From JANQPX01 sp041398025 (GTDB lineage Bacteria > Pseudomonadota > Alphaproteobacteria > Geminicoccales > Geminicoccaceae), in NCBI GenBank assembly GCA_041398025.1, contig JAWKVM010000006.1:24678-88677 (forward strand): a stretch of DNA of 64,000 nt, in the 5' to 3' direction. Shown one piece after another: positions 54,132-63,816 of this stretch. The notes under the pieces were generated by a model that was not told the DNA's origin, ran no database searches, and saw only the letters and a program-made list of their open reading frames with translations. Made by a program: the position numbers and the translations under genes. The first letter of the stretch is position 1, and each line of letters opens with the position of its first letter.

Positions 54132-55775
54132 CTAGGCGTTCGGCGTGAGCACGAAGCCCTCATAGCCCCGGGCCGCGACCCGCGCGCAGGTTTCGACATA
54201 GGGCGGGAACCCCGGATAGGGCATGAACACGCGCGGCTTTCCTGGAATGTTGGCGCCGAGATACCAGGAATTGCACTGCCGATAGAGTGTCTTGCCGACG
54301 GTCTCGCCGACATGCTCGACCCAGGCGGCCTCGGCTTCGGCGCTCGCCTCGATCGACCCCACGTCATGCTCCTCGCAATAGGCCAGACAGTCGGCGATCC
54401 AGTCGACATGCTGCTCGATGGTCGGCAGCATGTTGGTCAGCACCGAGGGGCTGCCGGGTCCGGTGATGGTGAACAGGTTGGGAAAACCGGCGATGGCGAG
54501 GCCGAGATAGGTCGTCGGCCCGTCCGCCCATTTGTCGCGAAGCCGCTCGCCGCCGCGCCCGGTGATCAGGATGCGATTGAGCGCGCCGGTCATGGCGTCG
54601 AAGCCGGTGGCGAGGATCAGCATGTCGAGGGGGTGATGCGCGCCGCCGACCTCGATGCCGTCCTCGACCACCGTGTCGATCGGCTTTTCGTGCAGGTCGA
54701 TCAGGGTGACGTTCGACCGGTTGAAGGTCTGATAGTAGCCGGTGTCGACGCAGAGCCGCTTGCAGCCGACGATGCTGTCCGGCGACAGGGTTTCGGCGGT
54801 CGCGGGGTCCCGGACGATCTCGGCGATCTTGCGGCGAATGAAGTCGGCGAGGGTGTCGTTGGCGTCCTGGTTCAGCAGGATATCGTTGAACACCGTGGTG
54901 AAGTTGAGCCCGCCCAGGGCCCAGCGTTCCTCGTAGACGGCCTCGCGCTCCTCCGGGGTAAGGTCGAGCGCCGAGCCGCTCGGAAGCGGAAAGTCGATGC
55001 CGTTGCGCCGCGTCCTGGCACGCGCGCGCAGCGCCGGATAGTCGGCCTTGACCGCCGCCTGCACCGCTGGATCGAGGGGCGCGTTGTGCGCGGGCACGGC
55101 GTAGTTCGGGGTGCGCTGGAACACGGTCAGATGCGTCGCCGTCTCGGCGATGATCGGGATCGACTGGATCGCCGAGGAGCCGGTGCCGATGATGCCGACC
55201 TGCTTGCCCGCGAAGCTGACCTCGTGATGCGGCCAGTCCCCGGTGTGCAGAAGCTCGCCCCGAAAGCGTGACAATCCCTCGACCTCGGGGCGGTTGACCA
55301 TCGAGAGGCAACCGGTCGCCATGACGCAGTAGCGTGCCCGGAAGCGCTCGCCGTCTTCGGTCTCCAGCAGCCAGCGGCTGCCGGCTTCGTCGAAGCTCGC
55401 CGCGGTCACGGTCTTGTTGAACCGGATGTCGCGCGCAAGGTCGAAGCGTTCGGCGACGTACTCGGCATAGCGCAGGAGTTCGGGCTGCGCCGCATAACGC
55501 TCGGTCCAGACCCATTCCTGCTGCAGCGCGTCCGAGAACTGGTAGGAATATTGCAGGCTTTCGACGTCGCAGCGTGCACCCGGATAGCGGTTCCAGTACC
55601 ACGTGCCGCCGACCCCGTCGCCGCGCTCGAGGACCAGGGCGGAGAGGCCTAGCCCGCGCAGCCGATGCAGCATGTAGAGCCCGGCGAAGCCCGCGCCGAC
55701 CACCAGAGCGTCGACATCGACCTGCGCGCGCGTCGGCGCAGCGGCGCGTTCAGCCTTTTGATCCAACCCGCCCAT
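54132..55775 (-). CDS. Flavin-containing monooxygenase, Baeyer-Villiger type
   Basis: A 547-residue flavoprotein. FAD-binding VVGAGFAGLYMLHRLRGLG is near residue 25, the Baeyer-Villiger fingerprint FRGELLHTGDWP follows at about 170, and NADP-binding VGIIGTGSSAIQS just after it. C-terminal motifs ILATGFDAMTGAL and TGPGSPSVLTNMLPTIEQHVDWI are typical of cyclohexanone-monooxygenase-like enzymes. It oxygenates a ketone to an ester or lactone; the substrate is unknown. I start at the ATG at 55775; 32 further in-frame residues upstream are Ser/Lys/Arg-rich and unlikely to be translated. Confidence 0.88.
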   Translation of the reverse strand: MGGLDQKAERAAAPTRAQVDVDALVVGAGFAGLYMLHRLRGLGLSALVLERGDGVGGTWYWNRYPGARCDVESLQYSYQFSDALQQEWVWTERYAAQPELLRYAEYVAERFDLARDIRFNKTVTAASFDEAGSRWLLETEDGERFRARYCVMATGCLSMVNRPEVEGLSRFRGELLHTGDWPHHEVSFAGKQVGIIGTGSSAIQSIPIIAETATHLTVFQRTPNYAVPAHNAPLDPAVQAAVKADYPALRARARTRRNGIDFPLPSGSALDLTPEEREAVYEERWALGGLNFTTVFNDILLNQDANDTLADFIRRKIAEIVRDPATAETLSPDSIVGCKRLCVDTGYYQTFNRSNVTLIDLHEKPIDTVVEDGIEVGGAHHPLDMLILATGFDAMTGALNRILITGRGGERLRDKWADGPTTYLGLAIAGFPNLFTITGPGSPSVLTNMLPTIEQHVDWIADCLAYCEEHDVGSIEASAEAEAAWVEHVGETVGKTLYRQCNSWYLGANIPGKPRVFMPYPGFPPYVETCARVAARGYEGFVLTPNA

Positions 55776-55881
55776 GCAACACCTCGTGTCGAACGACGTC
55801 GTACCGTCCTTTGTTGATTTGTCATTGCTGCGGGACGGAAAGCAAGGGACCGGCCCCCTCGCGGCGATCATGTCATGGCAA

Positions 55882-55915
55882 GAAAAAACCCCCCGGCGAT
55901 TCCGCCGGAGGGTTC
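55882..55915 (-). terminator. Intrinsic terminator of the cold shock gene
   Basis: On the minus strand a 10-bp GC-rich stem with one mismatch (CCCTCCGGCG, loop GAAT, CGCCGGGGGG) is followed by a run of six T. It begins 24 bp after the cold shock gene stop. Confidence 0.85.
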
Positions 55916-55938
55916 TTGATGAGCTATGTCGCTCGGCG

Positions 55939-56148
55939 TCAGCTGAGAACCTTCAGGTTCTCGGCGGCGCTTTTGCCGTTTTGGCCGCGCACGAGCTCAT
56001 ATTCGATTCGCTGACCTTCCTGCAGGGAGTCGAGACCGGCCCGCTCCACCGCCGAAATATGAACAAAAGCATCCGAACCGCCGGTCTCGGGCTCGATGAA
56101 GCCATAGCCTTTGACGGCGTTGAACCACTTGACTGTTCCAGTATTCAA
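55939..56148 (-). CDS. Cold shock protein (CspA family)
   Basis: A 69-residue OB-fold protein with RNP1 KGYGFIEP and RNP2 DAFVHISAVE motifs; it binds single-stranded RNA or DNA and unfolds messages. I place the start at TTG 56148, giving MNTGTVKWFN, because GAGG lies about 9 bp upstream; the ATG five codons earlier (56163) lacks a ribosome site. A clear terminator follows. The 400 bp upstream probably include a long regulatory leader, common for csp genes. Confidence 0.9.
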   Translation of the reverse strand: MNTGTVKWFNAVKGYGFIEPETGGSDAFVHISAVERAGLDSLQEGQRIEYELVRGQNGKSAAENLKVLS

Positions 56149-56554
56149 GACGAGTAACCTCATAGATTGGAGTAGCAGGTGCTGCACGTCATTGTGCGGC
56201 ACCAGCCTGTCTCGGACGTTGGTTCGACGCAGGCGACAGAGATATCCGTCGGTTTCAGCGTCGACATCCGTGAACCAGGTGGCGACCACATAAGCAGATC
56301 TCACCGGGAACACAAGGGACCATCTCGACGAATATGCGCGGACCATCCGGAGAAATCTCTCGGGGAAGGCGAAACCCAACGGTGATTTTACCATCGATCA
56401 AGTGTTATTCTGGAAATGGACTTGCCTTTTCGCTAGGTTCTGCCGGACAAACCCCATTGGGGATTGAGAAACAGACGTCGGACAGGCCTGATCAGCCGAT
56501 CTTGCCGAGCAGGGTGCAGGGACAGTCGACGATCAGGGAAAGCGTAGGTAGACG
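56149..56554. other. Intergenic region with probable csp leader, no other gene
   Basis: This 406-bp gap separates the divergent cold shock and UbiA genes. It is less GC-rich than the surroundings. A minus-strand frame runs in from the cold shock gene but its translation shows no recognisable fold; I take it as untranslated leader and promoter sequence. Confidence 0.5.
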
Positions 56555-57427
56555 ATGAGTTTGGCGACGACACTGAAACTTGGCCGTGTTTCCAACCTGC
56601 CGACCGTCTGGACCAATGGTCTGACCGGTCTGGTCCTCGGCGGCGGCGTGCTGCTGGATCCGCGAACCCTGCCGCTGCTGGTGGCGCTGTCGCTGTTCTA
56701 TGTCGGCGGCATGTATCTGAACGATGCCTTCGATGTCGAGATCGATCGCGAGGAGCGGCCGGACCGCCCGATCCCGAGCGGCCTGATCGATCAGCGCACG
56801 GTGATGAATGCCGGCATCATGATGTTCATCGTCGGCCTTTGCCTGCTGCTGTGGATCGGCTTCGTCGCCGCTGATGGCACCGGCGGCTTTCCGAGCGTCG
56901 CCGGCCTCGTCCTGGTGACCGCGATCACCGTCTATGACTGGCACCACAAGGGCAACCCGTTCGGACCCTACGTCATGGGCGTCTGCCGGATGATGGTCTA
57001 TGTCACCGCAGGCCTCTGTTTCCTGGTGCCGCCGTCGGCTTGGCTGCTGCTCGCCGCCGTGCTGCTGTTCTCCTATCTGATCGGCCTGACCGCCATCGCG
57101 CGCCAGGAAACGCAAAAGGAGGTCGACAGCCTCTGGCCGCTTCTCCTCCTGGCGCCGCCGTTGATCTACGGCCTCGCCTTCATCGGCAGCAATCCGACCT
57201 CGGCGCTCGCCTTCGTCCTGCTGCTCGGCGTGGTCGGCCTTGCCATCTGGATGCTTCGGCGCCGGCTGCCCGGCGACATCGGCCTCGCCGTCTCGGTGCT
57301 GATTGCGGGCATCTGCGTGCTCGATGCCGTCTTCCTGGCGAGTGCCGGCGAGATCGTTCTCGCCTGGTGGGCGATCGCCGCCTTCGTCCTGACCTTGATG
57401 CTGCAGCGCTTCATCCCGGGCACCTGA
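56555..57427 (+). CDS. UbiA family prenyltransferase-like membrane protein
   Basis: A 290-residue protein with about eight to nine helices. The first Asp-rich motif NDAFDVEID (Asn56, Asp57, Asp60, Asp64) binds prenyl diphosphate through Mg; a second, weaker region RQETQKEVDS lies in the second half. It would attach a prenyl chain to an aromatic or other acceptor in the membrane. It is not the main UbiA: no ubiC or chorismate genes are near. It starts after TAGGTAGACG and converges on the dehydrogenase gene. Confidence 0.85.
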   Translation: MSLATTLKLGRVSNLPTVWTNGLTGLVLGGGVLLDPRTLPLLVALSLFYVGGMYLNDAFDVEIDREERPDRPIPSGLIDQRTVMNAGIMMFIVGLCLLLWIGFVAADGTGGFPSVAGLVLVTAITVYDWHHKGNPFGPYVMGVCRMMVYVTAGLCFLVPPSAWLLLAAVLLFSYLIGLTAIARQETQKEVDSLWPLLLLAPPLIYGLAFIGSNPTSALAFVLLLGVVGLAIWMLRRRLPGDIGLAVSVLIAGICVLDAVFLASAGEIVLAWWAIAAFVLTLMLQRFIPGT

Positions 57428-57449
57428 CACCAGCCCGGAACGCACGCCG

Positions 57450-58340
57450 TCAGCGGTCGCCGATGAGCTTTCGGATCACCGGAAAATAGGCATCGCCATG
57501 GCCTGCGGCGATCGCCTGCTCGAACCGCTTGGCGACGCTCTCGGCACCCGAGGCGACCACGCCCTGCTCGCCTGCCATCTCGAGCGCATAGGCGAGATCC
57601 TTGGCGGCGTAGCGCACCGAGAACGCGCGCTCGGGATAGGTCTCCGGCAGCAGGCTCTTCATGCCGTGATTGCGAAGGGCGAAGCTGTCGCCGGAGCCCT
57701 TGGTCATGGTCTCGAACAGCACCTTGCCGTCGACGCCGGCCCCCTCCGCAAGCGTGATCGCCTCGGCGAGCGCCTGCACGGTCTGGAACAGCACCATGTT
57801 GTTCATGATCTTGATCACCTGGCCGGCGCCTGGTGCGCCGCAATGCATGACATCGGAGCCCATCGCCGCGAGCACCGGCTCGATCACGTCGAACAGCGCC
57901 GGCTCGGCGCCGACCATGATGGCGAGCGTGCCGTCGGCTGCGGCCTGGCGCGTGCGCGCGATCGGCGCGTCCGCAAAGAGCGCGCCACGCGCGGTCGTCG
58001 CCTCGGCGAGCTCGCGCATCAATGAGGGCGGTGAGGTCGACATGTCGATCAGGATCTGGCCCTTGTCGAGATGATCGATCAGCCTCTCCGGCCCGAGGAA
58101 GAGCTCACGCACCTCGCGTCCGCCCGGAAGGCAGGTGATCACCAGATCGACCGTCTCGATCAACGCTTTCGGCGAGGCCGCAGCCCTGGCGCCATGGCCC
58201 TGAAGGCGGGCAAGCGGCTCCGGCTGGCGGTCATAGGCGGTGACCCGCCAGCGGCCGGCATTGATCAGGTTGCGGCACATGGGCTCGCCCATCACGCCGA
58301 GCCCGATGAAGCCCAGCCTCTGGATCGTCTTCGGCGACAT
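57450..58340 (-). CDS. NAD(P)-dependent beta-hydroxyacid dehydrogenase (3-hydroxyisobutyrate dehydrogenase family)
   Basis: A 296-residue enzyme with NAD-binding LGFIGLGVMGEPMCRNLINAG, substrate motif ADAPIARTRQAAADGTLAIMVG and catalytic Lys in GAGQVIKIMNNMV. It oxidises or reduces a beta-hydroxy acid such as 3-hydroxyisobutyrate, tartronate semialdehyde or a 3-sulfolactate-like acid. I chose the second ATG (58340) because GGAGG would touch the first. The substrate is not determined by context. Confidence 0.87.
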   Translation of the reverse strand: MSPKTIQRLGFIGLGVMGEPMCRNLINAGRWRVTAYDRQPEPLARLQGHGARAAASPKALIETVDLVITCLPGGREVRELFLGPERLIDHLDKGQILIDMSTSPPSLMRELAEATTARGALFADAPIARTRQAAADGTLAIMVGAEPALFDVIEPVLAAMGSDVMHCGAPGAGQVIKIMNNMVLFQTVQALAEAITLAEGAGVDGKVLFETMTKGSGDSFALRNHGMKSLLPETYPERAFSVRYAAKDLAYALEMAGEQGVVASGAESVAKRFEQAIAAGHGDAYFPVIRKLIGDR

Positions 58341-58628
58341 GAGCATCCTCCGATCGTCATGTGGCGTTTTTGCGCAGGTCCGCCAGGAGGCGCGCGCTAT
58401 GACCTTAGGACCGATGGCCGGGATCGGCCAGCCGACCGCGCGCTTTCCCGATTGTTTCCACCTTGGCGGCGGGCGCGCGCTCTTCGCGCCATGCCCCAGG
58501 CGCTACCGATCGCCGCGGAAATTGCGCTTGCCCATGGCTCCGACAACCGTTAAACGGCGCATCAAAACACCGTGAATTTCAGGTGTTAGCCGATTTCAAG
58601 GCTTGGATGATTCGCGAAACTACAATGT

Positions 58629-60677
58629 TTGCTAGGGCAAAGCCTTGACCACGCGATCAGCGACATGGTGGCCATGACTGAAGACCGATATGCCGGACTG
58701 GAGGAAGACCAGGACAGCGCGTGGCGAGCCGACGTCGTCACGCGCAGCACGCCTGCCAGACCTTCCACAGGATCCGATCTTGATCAGCTCATCACCGAGG
58801 TTGCGGCTGCGCTCGAGTCCGAGCAGCGGCCGGACGGTCACTGGTGCTACGAGCTGGAGGCGGATGCGACCATCCCCGCGGAATTCGTCCTGCTCGGACA
58901 TTTCCTGGACGAGATCGACCAGACGCTCGACGAGAAGATCGGCGTCTATCTGCGCCGGCGCCAGGCGGATCACGGCGGCTGGCCGCTGTTCGAGGACGGG
59001 GATTTCAACATCAGCGCCAGCGTCAAGGCCTATTACGCGCTGAAGCTGATCGGCGACGATCCCGCAGCGCCGCACATGCGCCGCGCCCGCGATGCGATCC
59101 TCGCCCACGGCGGTGCCGCGCGCTGCAACGTGTTCACCCGCATCACGCTCGCCTTGTTCGGCCAGGTGCCGTGGCGCGCCGTGCCGGTCATGCCGGTCGA
59201 GATCATGCTCCTGCCGCGCTGGTTTCCGTTCCACATGGACAAGGTGTCCTACTGGTCGCGCACGGTGATCGCCCCGCTGCTGATCGTCATGGCGGAAAAG
59301 CCGCGCGCAAAAAATCCCCGCGGCATCGGCATCGAGGAGCTGTTCACCACGCCGCCCGAGCAGGAGCGCCGCTACAACGTCAACCCGACCGGCAGCGCCT
59401 GGGGCAATCTGTTTCTCGGCCTGGACAAGGTGCTGCAGCGTGTCGAGCCGTTCTTCCCGAAAGTGTCGCGCAAGCGCTCCCTCGACGCGGCGCTCGCCTT
59501 CATCCGCGAGCGCCTGAACGGCGAGGAGGGCCTCGGTGGCATCTTCCCGGCCATGGCCAATGCTGTGATCGCGCTCGAGCTGATGGGCTTCGACAAGACC
59601 CATCCCGAGGTGGTCACCGCCAAGCGCGCGCTCACGCGCCTTCTGGTGATCGAGGACGACCAGGCCTATTGCCAGCCCTGCCTCTCGCCGGTCTGGGACA
59701 CGGTGCTGGCCTGCCACGCCATGCTCGAGGTCGCCGACCGTGACCGGAGCGAGCCGGCGAGGCGCGCCCTCGACTGGCTGGTGGAGCGGCAGATCACCGA
59801 CGTCGCCGGCGACTGGGCGGTCAACGCGCCCGCCGGCACGCCCCCCGGCGGCTGGGCGTTCGAATATGAAAACGACCACTATCCCGATGTCGACGACACC
59901 GCGGCCGTCATCTGCGCCATGCAGCGCGCCGACCCCGAACGCTATCGGGCGGCGATCCAGCGTGCGGTCGACTGGATCCTAGGCATGCAGTCCGCCAATG
60001 GCGGCTGGGGGGCCTTCGACGTCGACAACACCCACCACTATCTGAACAGCATCCCGTTCGCCGATCACGGTGCGCTGCTCGATCCGCCGACCGCCGATGT
60101 CACCGCGCGCTGCCTGAGCGCGCTCGCCGCCACCGGGCATGGTCGCGATCACCCGGCCGTCGCCCGCGCCATCGCCTTTCTCAAGAGCGAGCAGGAGCCG
60201 GACGGCTCATGGTTCGGACGCTGGGGCACCAACTACGTCTACGGCACCTGGTCGGTGCTGGTCGCCCTGAACGCGGCCGGCGAGGATATGGGCGCCGGCT
60301 ATGTCGGCCGCGCCGTCGACTGGCTGCTCGCGCGCCAGCATGAGGACGGCGGCTGGGGCGAGAGCTGCGCCAGCTACTGGGACGGGCGCAGGGACGACCC
60401 CGTGCCGAGCCTGCCCTCGCAGACCGCCTGGGCGCTGCTCGCTTTGATGGCGGCCGGACGCACGGAAAGCGAGCCGGTGCGGCGCGGCATCGACTACCTG
60501 CGGAAGGCGGAACGAGCGGGGGGCATGTGGCAGGAGCGACTCTATAACGCGGTCGGTTTTCCCAAAGTCTTCTATCTTCATTATCACGGCTATCGTAGTT
60601 ATTTCCCGCTATGGGCGGTTGCCCGTTACGCCAATTTGATGAGCCGCAACGATCGGCGTGTCGCCTACGGGATGTAA
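58629..60677 (+). CDS. shc: Squalene-hopene cyclase
   Basis: A 682-residue terpene cyclase. The catalytic acid motif DVDD is at residues 420-423 (PDVDDTAAV), and several QW repeats are visible (for example QSANGGWGAFDVDN, QEPDGSWFGRWGTNYVYGTW, QHEDGGWGESCASYW). It cyclises squalene to hopene/hopanol, the core of hopanoid membrane lipids. The start is uncertain: TTG 58629 opens the frame, while ATGs at 58665 and 58674 would give a more usual N-terminus. hpnG follows 7 bp later, forming a hopanoid pair. Confidence 0.93.
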   Translation: MLGQSLDHAISDMVAMTEDRYAGLEEDQDSAWRADVVTRSTPARPSTGSDLDQLITEVAAALESEQRPDGHWCYELEADATIPAEFVLLGHFLDEIDQTLDEKIGVYLRRRQADHGGWPLFEDGDFNISASVKAYYALKLIGDDPAAPHMRRARDAILAHGGAARCNVFTRITLALFGQVPWRAVPVMPVEIMLLPRWFPFHMDKVSYWSRTVIAPLLIVMAEKPRAKNPRGIGIEELFTTPPEQERRYNVNPTGSAWGNLFLGLDKVLQRVEPFFPKVSRKRSLDAALAFIRERLNGEEGLGGIFPAMANAVIALELMGFDKTHPEVVTAKRALTRLLVIEDDQAYCQPCLSPVWDTVLACHAMLEVADRDRSEPARRALDWLVERQITDVAGDWAVNAPAGTPPGGWAFEYENDHYPDVDDTAAVICAMQRADPERYRAAIQRAVDWILGMQSANGGWGAFDVDNTHHYLNSIPFADHGALLDPPTADVTARCLSALAATGHGRDHPAVARAIAFLKSEQEPDGSWFGRWGTNYVYGTWSVLVALNAAGEDMGAGYVGRAVDWLLARQHEDGGWGESCASYWDGRRDDPVPSLPSQTAWALLALMAAGRTESEPVRRGIDYLRKAERAGGMWQERLYNAVGFPKVFYLHYHGYRSYFPLWAVARYANLMSRNDRRVAYGM

Positions 60678-60684
60678 GCTGGAC

Positions 60685-61353
60685 ATGATTGGGATCGTGA
60701 CCGGTCTGGTCGCGGAGGCGCGCTGTTTGCGCCAAGGCCAGAACCGTTTCATCTGCACCGGCGGCAATTCGACCCGAGCCCGCGAAGGCGCGGAACGCCT
60801 GGTCACCCAGGATGTCTGCGCGCTTTGCAGCTTCGGGCTGGCCGGTGGGCTGCATCCCGGCCTGCCGTCGGGCACGCTGCTGCTGCCGAAAATCGTGGTC
60901 CACCCGGATGGCGGCCGGATCGAGACCGATTCCGTCTGGCGCGAACGGCTGATCTATCTCTCGCGCACCGCCGGCTTCGATCCGCTCTCGACCACGGTCG
61001 TCGGCAGCGACGACCTCGTGGCGACGCCGGAGGCCAAGGCCGACCTGCACCGGACGAGCGCCGCGGCCGCGGTCGACATGGAGAGCCATGCGGTCGGCGA
61101 TGTCGCACGATCGGCAAAGCTTCCCTTCGTGGTGGTGCGCGTCATCGCCGACACCCATGACGAGGCGATCCCCGAGGCCGCCCGCCAGGGGCTCGGCAAG
61201 GAGGGTCAGATCCGGCCGCTCGCCGTGCTCATGGAGCTGATGCGCCGGCCCCACCAGACCGGATCGCTGATCCGGCTCGGGCGGGGCAGCGGCAAGGCGC
61301 TGGGCGCCCTTCGCCGCGTCGCCGATCTGGCGCCCGACCTCGCTTTCGTCTGA
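60685..61353 (+). CDS. hpnG: Hopanoid biosynthesis nucleosidase/phosphorylase HpnG
   Basis: A 222-residue protein of the nucleoside phosphorylase fold: MIGIVTGLVAEARCL, FGLAGGLHPGLPSGTLLLP, VDMESHAVGDVARSAKLPFVVVRVIADT. HpnG removes adenine from adenosylhopane to give ribosylhopane. Its position straight after shc supports this assignment over a general MTA/SAH nucleosidase. I start at ATG 60685, nine codons inside the open frame, because it gives the conserved beta strand at once. Confidence 0.9.
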   Translation: MIGIVTGLVAEARCLRQGQNRFICTGGNSTRAREGAERLVTQDVCALCSFGLAGGLHPGLPSGTLLLPKIVVHPDGGRIETDSVWRERLIYLSRTAGFDPLSTTVVGSDDLVATPEAKADLHRTSAAAAVDMESHAVGDVARSAKLPFVVVRVIADTHDEAIPEAARQGLGKEGQIRPLAVLMELMRRPHQTGSLIRLGRGSGKALGALRRVADLAPDLAFV

Positions 61354-61454
61354 CCGGTCTCGCGCGCCGCATTGCCGGCTCCCGCGTTTCCCGACATGCT
61401 GTGAAAACGTAGTGATGTTCCCTCGCCGGATGTCGCGGCAGACGAGGCCAGGCC

Positions 61455-62672
61455 ATGCAGCTTTCACCTATCGGGGACCGGCCGAAGCGCCAGGCCTATG
61501 ACGTGGTCATCGTCGGCGGCGCGATCATGGGCTCGTCGGCGGCCTGGTTCCTCTCGGCCTCTGCCGGCTTCGACGGCAGCGTTCTCGTGGTCGAGCGCGA
61601 TCCGACCTACGCCCAGGCCTCGACCAGCCACACCAACAGCTGCATCCGCCAGCAGTTTTCCTCACCGATCAATATCAGGATCTCGCAATTCGGCGTCGCC
61701 TTCCTGAAGTCCTTCCGCGAGCGCCTGGGCGGCGACCCCGAGGTGCCCGAGATCAGGCTGCAGAGCTTCGGCTATCTCTATCTCGCCGACAACGACGCGT
61801 TTGCCGATGTGCTTGAGCAAAATCAAAAAATCCAGGCCGCGTGCGGCGCCGGCACCAGGATCATGAGCCCTGCGCAGATCGTGGCCGACTATCCTTTCTA
61901 CCATGTCGACGACATCGTCCTGGGCAGCCACAACCCGATCGACGAGGGCTATTTCGACGGCGCCACCATGTTCGACTGGTGGCGGCGAAAGGCGAGGGCG
62001 AACGGCGTCGAGTACGTCACCAACGAGGTGGTCGCGATCAGCCGCGTGGGGGATCGCGTCACCGGCGTCACCCTGAGAACCGGCGAGACCATCACGGCCG
62101 GCACCATCGTCAACGCATCCGGACCGCGCGCGGCCGTGACCGCGCGCATGGCAGGCTTCGAACTTCCCGTGGAACCGCGCAAACGTTTCAGCTTCGTCTT
62201 CGCCGCCGAAAAGCCGCTCGGCCAGGACCTGCCGCTGACCATCGATCCCTCGGGCGTGCACATGCGAAGCGACGGCGCCAACTATCTCTGCGGCTGCCCG
62301 CCGGACGATGGCGATCCCGCGGTGGCGTTCGACGATTTCGCCATGGATCACGACATCTTCGAACGCAGGATCTGGCCAGCACTCGCCCATCGCGTGCCCG
62401 CCTTCGAGACCATCAAGCTGCTGAACGGCTGGGTCGGCCACTACGCCTACAACACCCTCGACCACAACGCCGTCATCGGCCCGCATCCCGAGGTCCCGAA
62501 CTTCATCTTCATGAACGGCTTTTCCGGCCACGGCCTGCAGCAGTCCCCGGCCATGGGACGCGGCATCTCGGAGCTGATCACCTATGGCGCCTTCCGCGAG
62601 CTCGACCTCTCACCCCTCGGCTACGAGCGCATCCTCAACAACGCCCCCATCCTCGAACAGGCCATCATCTAG
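61455..62672 (+). CDS. FAD-dependent oxidoreductase (DAO/FOXRED1-like)
   Basis: A 405-residue flavoprotein with FAD motif YDVVIVGGAIMGSSAAWFLS at residues 15-34, substrate-region SHTNSCIRQQFS, and the closing GFSGHGLQQSPAMGRGISELI. It probably oxidises an amino acid or secondary amine. It is unrelated in position to the methylamine block at 2.5-7.8 kb and shares only the general fold. The stop is followed by 99 bp before the convergent small membrane gene. Confidence 0.87.
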   Translation: MQLSPIGDRPKRQAYDVVIVGGAIMGSSAAWFLSASAGFDGSVLVVERDPTYAQASTSHTNSCIRQQFSSPINIRISQFGVAFLKSFRERLGGDPEVPEIRLQSFGYLYLADNDAFADVLEQNQKIQAACGAGTRIMSPAQIVADYPFYHVDDIVLGSHNPIDEGYFDGATMFDWWRRKARANGVEYVTNEVVAISRVGDRVTGVTLRTGETITAGTIVNASGPRAAVTARMAGFELPVEPRKRFSFVFAAEKPLGQDLPLTIDPSGVHMRSDGANYLCGCPPDDGDPAVAFDDFAMDHDIFERRIWPALAHRVPAFETIKLLNGWVGHYAYNTLDHNAVIGPHPEVPNFIFMNGFSGHGLQQSPAMGRGISELITYGAFRELDLSPLGYERILNNAPILEQAII

Positions 62673-62771
62673 GTGGCGCGGCCACCTCGTGGACTCGGAC
62701 CGCCTGGGCCTGGAACGGCGGTTTGCGCCCAAGCTGTTGAGAGTTGGCAGGGCGCTTCGGTCGCGTTGACG

Positions 62772-62954
62772 TCAGGCGGACCCCGTTGCAAGCGGCCGTG
62801 CCGGCAGCGCCCTGAGCATCAGGACGATCGGCGGGAAGAGGGCGGTCGCCAGGGACCAGGCTGCAACGGAACGACCACGCGCTGCCGCCAGCCGTCGGGA
62901 CCACCATGTGGCGGCGACGGTCACGACCAGCAGCAACAGCAACGACCAGATCAT
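62772..62954 (-). CDS. Small membrane protein, function unknown
   Basis: A 60-residue protein with helices at about residues 2-17 and 30-49, separated by the basic RRLAAARGRS. AGGAG lies 7 bp before the ATG, which supports it being expressed. I do not recognise the family; it resembles short phospholipase-D-nuclease-N/DUF-type two-helix proteins only in general form. Confidence 0.55.
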   Translation of the reverse strand: MIWSLLLLLVVTVAATWWSRRLAAARGRSVAAWSLATALFPPIVLMLRALPARPLATGSA

Positions 62955-63014
62955 CGCTTCACTCCTGCAGGAACGACAGTTCCCAAGATATAGGACGCGC
63001 AGCGTGAAAAAAAA

Positions 63015-63755
63015 CTAAATGGCGATGCCGCCGTCGATCACGATCGCCTGGCCGGTGGTGTAGGCGCTCTCGTCGCCGGCGAGATAGACGGCCAGCGCCG
63101 CGATCTCCTCCGCCGTGCCGAGGCGTCCCATGGGCTGGCGCGCGATGAAGTCCTTGCGCGCCTGCACCGGGTCGTCGAAGGCGTTGATGCGCTGATCCAG
63201 GGACGGGGATTGTACCGTGCCCGGGCAGATGGCGTTGCAGCGGATGCCCTTGCCGACGAAATCCGCGGCGACCGAGCGGGTCAGACCGATTACCGCCGCC
63301 TTGGTCGTGCCGTAGATGAAGCGGTTGGGGATGCCCTTCACGCTGGAGCAGACCGAGGACATGTTGACGATGCTGCCGCCTCCCGCCTCGATCATCGCCG
63401 GCAGGAAGGCACGGATCGTCCGGTACATCGCCCTGACGTTCAGGTTCATCGAGAAGTCGAAATCCTTCTCGGTGCAGTCGAGAATGGTGCCGTGGTGGAC
63501 GAAGCCTGCGATATTGGCGAGCACGTCGACGGCGCCGCGTTCGGCTGCGAGCCGCTCGATCGCACCCGGGTCGAGAACGTCGAGGTCAGCGGTTTCGACG
63601 CCTGCCTCAGCCTCGATCTCGGCGAGGAGATCCCGATTGATGTCGGTCGCCAGCACGGCAGCACCCTCGCGCGCCATCATGACGGCGGTCGCGCGTCCGA
63701 TGCCCTGTCCTGCCGCCGTCACGATGGCGGATTTTCCTTGAAGGCGGCCGGCCAT
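63015..63755 (-). CDS. Short-chain dehydrogenase/reductase, DHRS6-like
   Basis: A 246-residue classical SDR: cofactor motif TAAGQGIGRA, NIAG with the family-specific GFVHHGTILDCTEKDFDFSMN, catalytic Ser in NMSSVCSS, YGTTK as YxxxK, and CNAICPGTVQSPSL. The sequence is strikingly like the DHRS6/BDH2 group, whose members oxidise (R)-3-hydroxybutyrate, cis-4-hydroxyproline or deoxy-sugar acids. The start follows AAGGGAAGCG. Substrate cannot be settled from context. Confidence 0.9.
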   Translation of the reverse strand: MAGRLQGKSAIVTAAGQGIGRATAVMMAREGAAVLATDINRDLLAEIEAEAGVETADLDVLDPGAIERLAAERGAVDVLANIAGFVHHGTILDCTEKDFDFSMNLNVRAMYRTIRAFLPAMIEAGGGSIVNMSSVCSSVKGIPNRFIYGTTKAAVIGLTRSVAADFVGKGIRCNAICPGTVQSPSLDQRINAFDDPVQARKDFIARQPMGRLGTAEEIAALAVYLAGDESAYTTGQAIVIDGGIAI

Positions 63756-63816
63756 GTTCGCTTCCCTTTGCTTTGATGAAGACGCCGTTCGGCGGCGTCC
63801 CGGCGGCGATACCGCC

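Noticed and set aside
62990..63020. Intrinsic terminator of the SDR gene from the run of eight T after its stop
   Set aside because: The only stem before the run is 4 bp inside the coding end, too weak to call.
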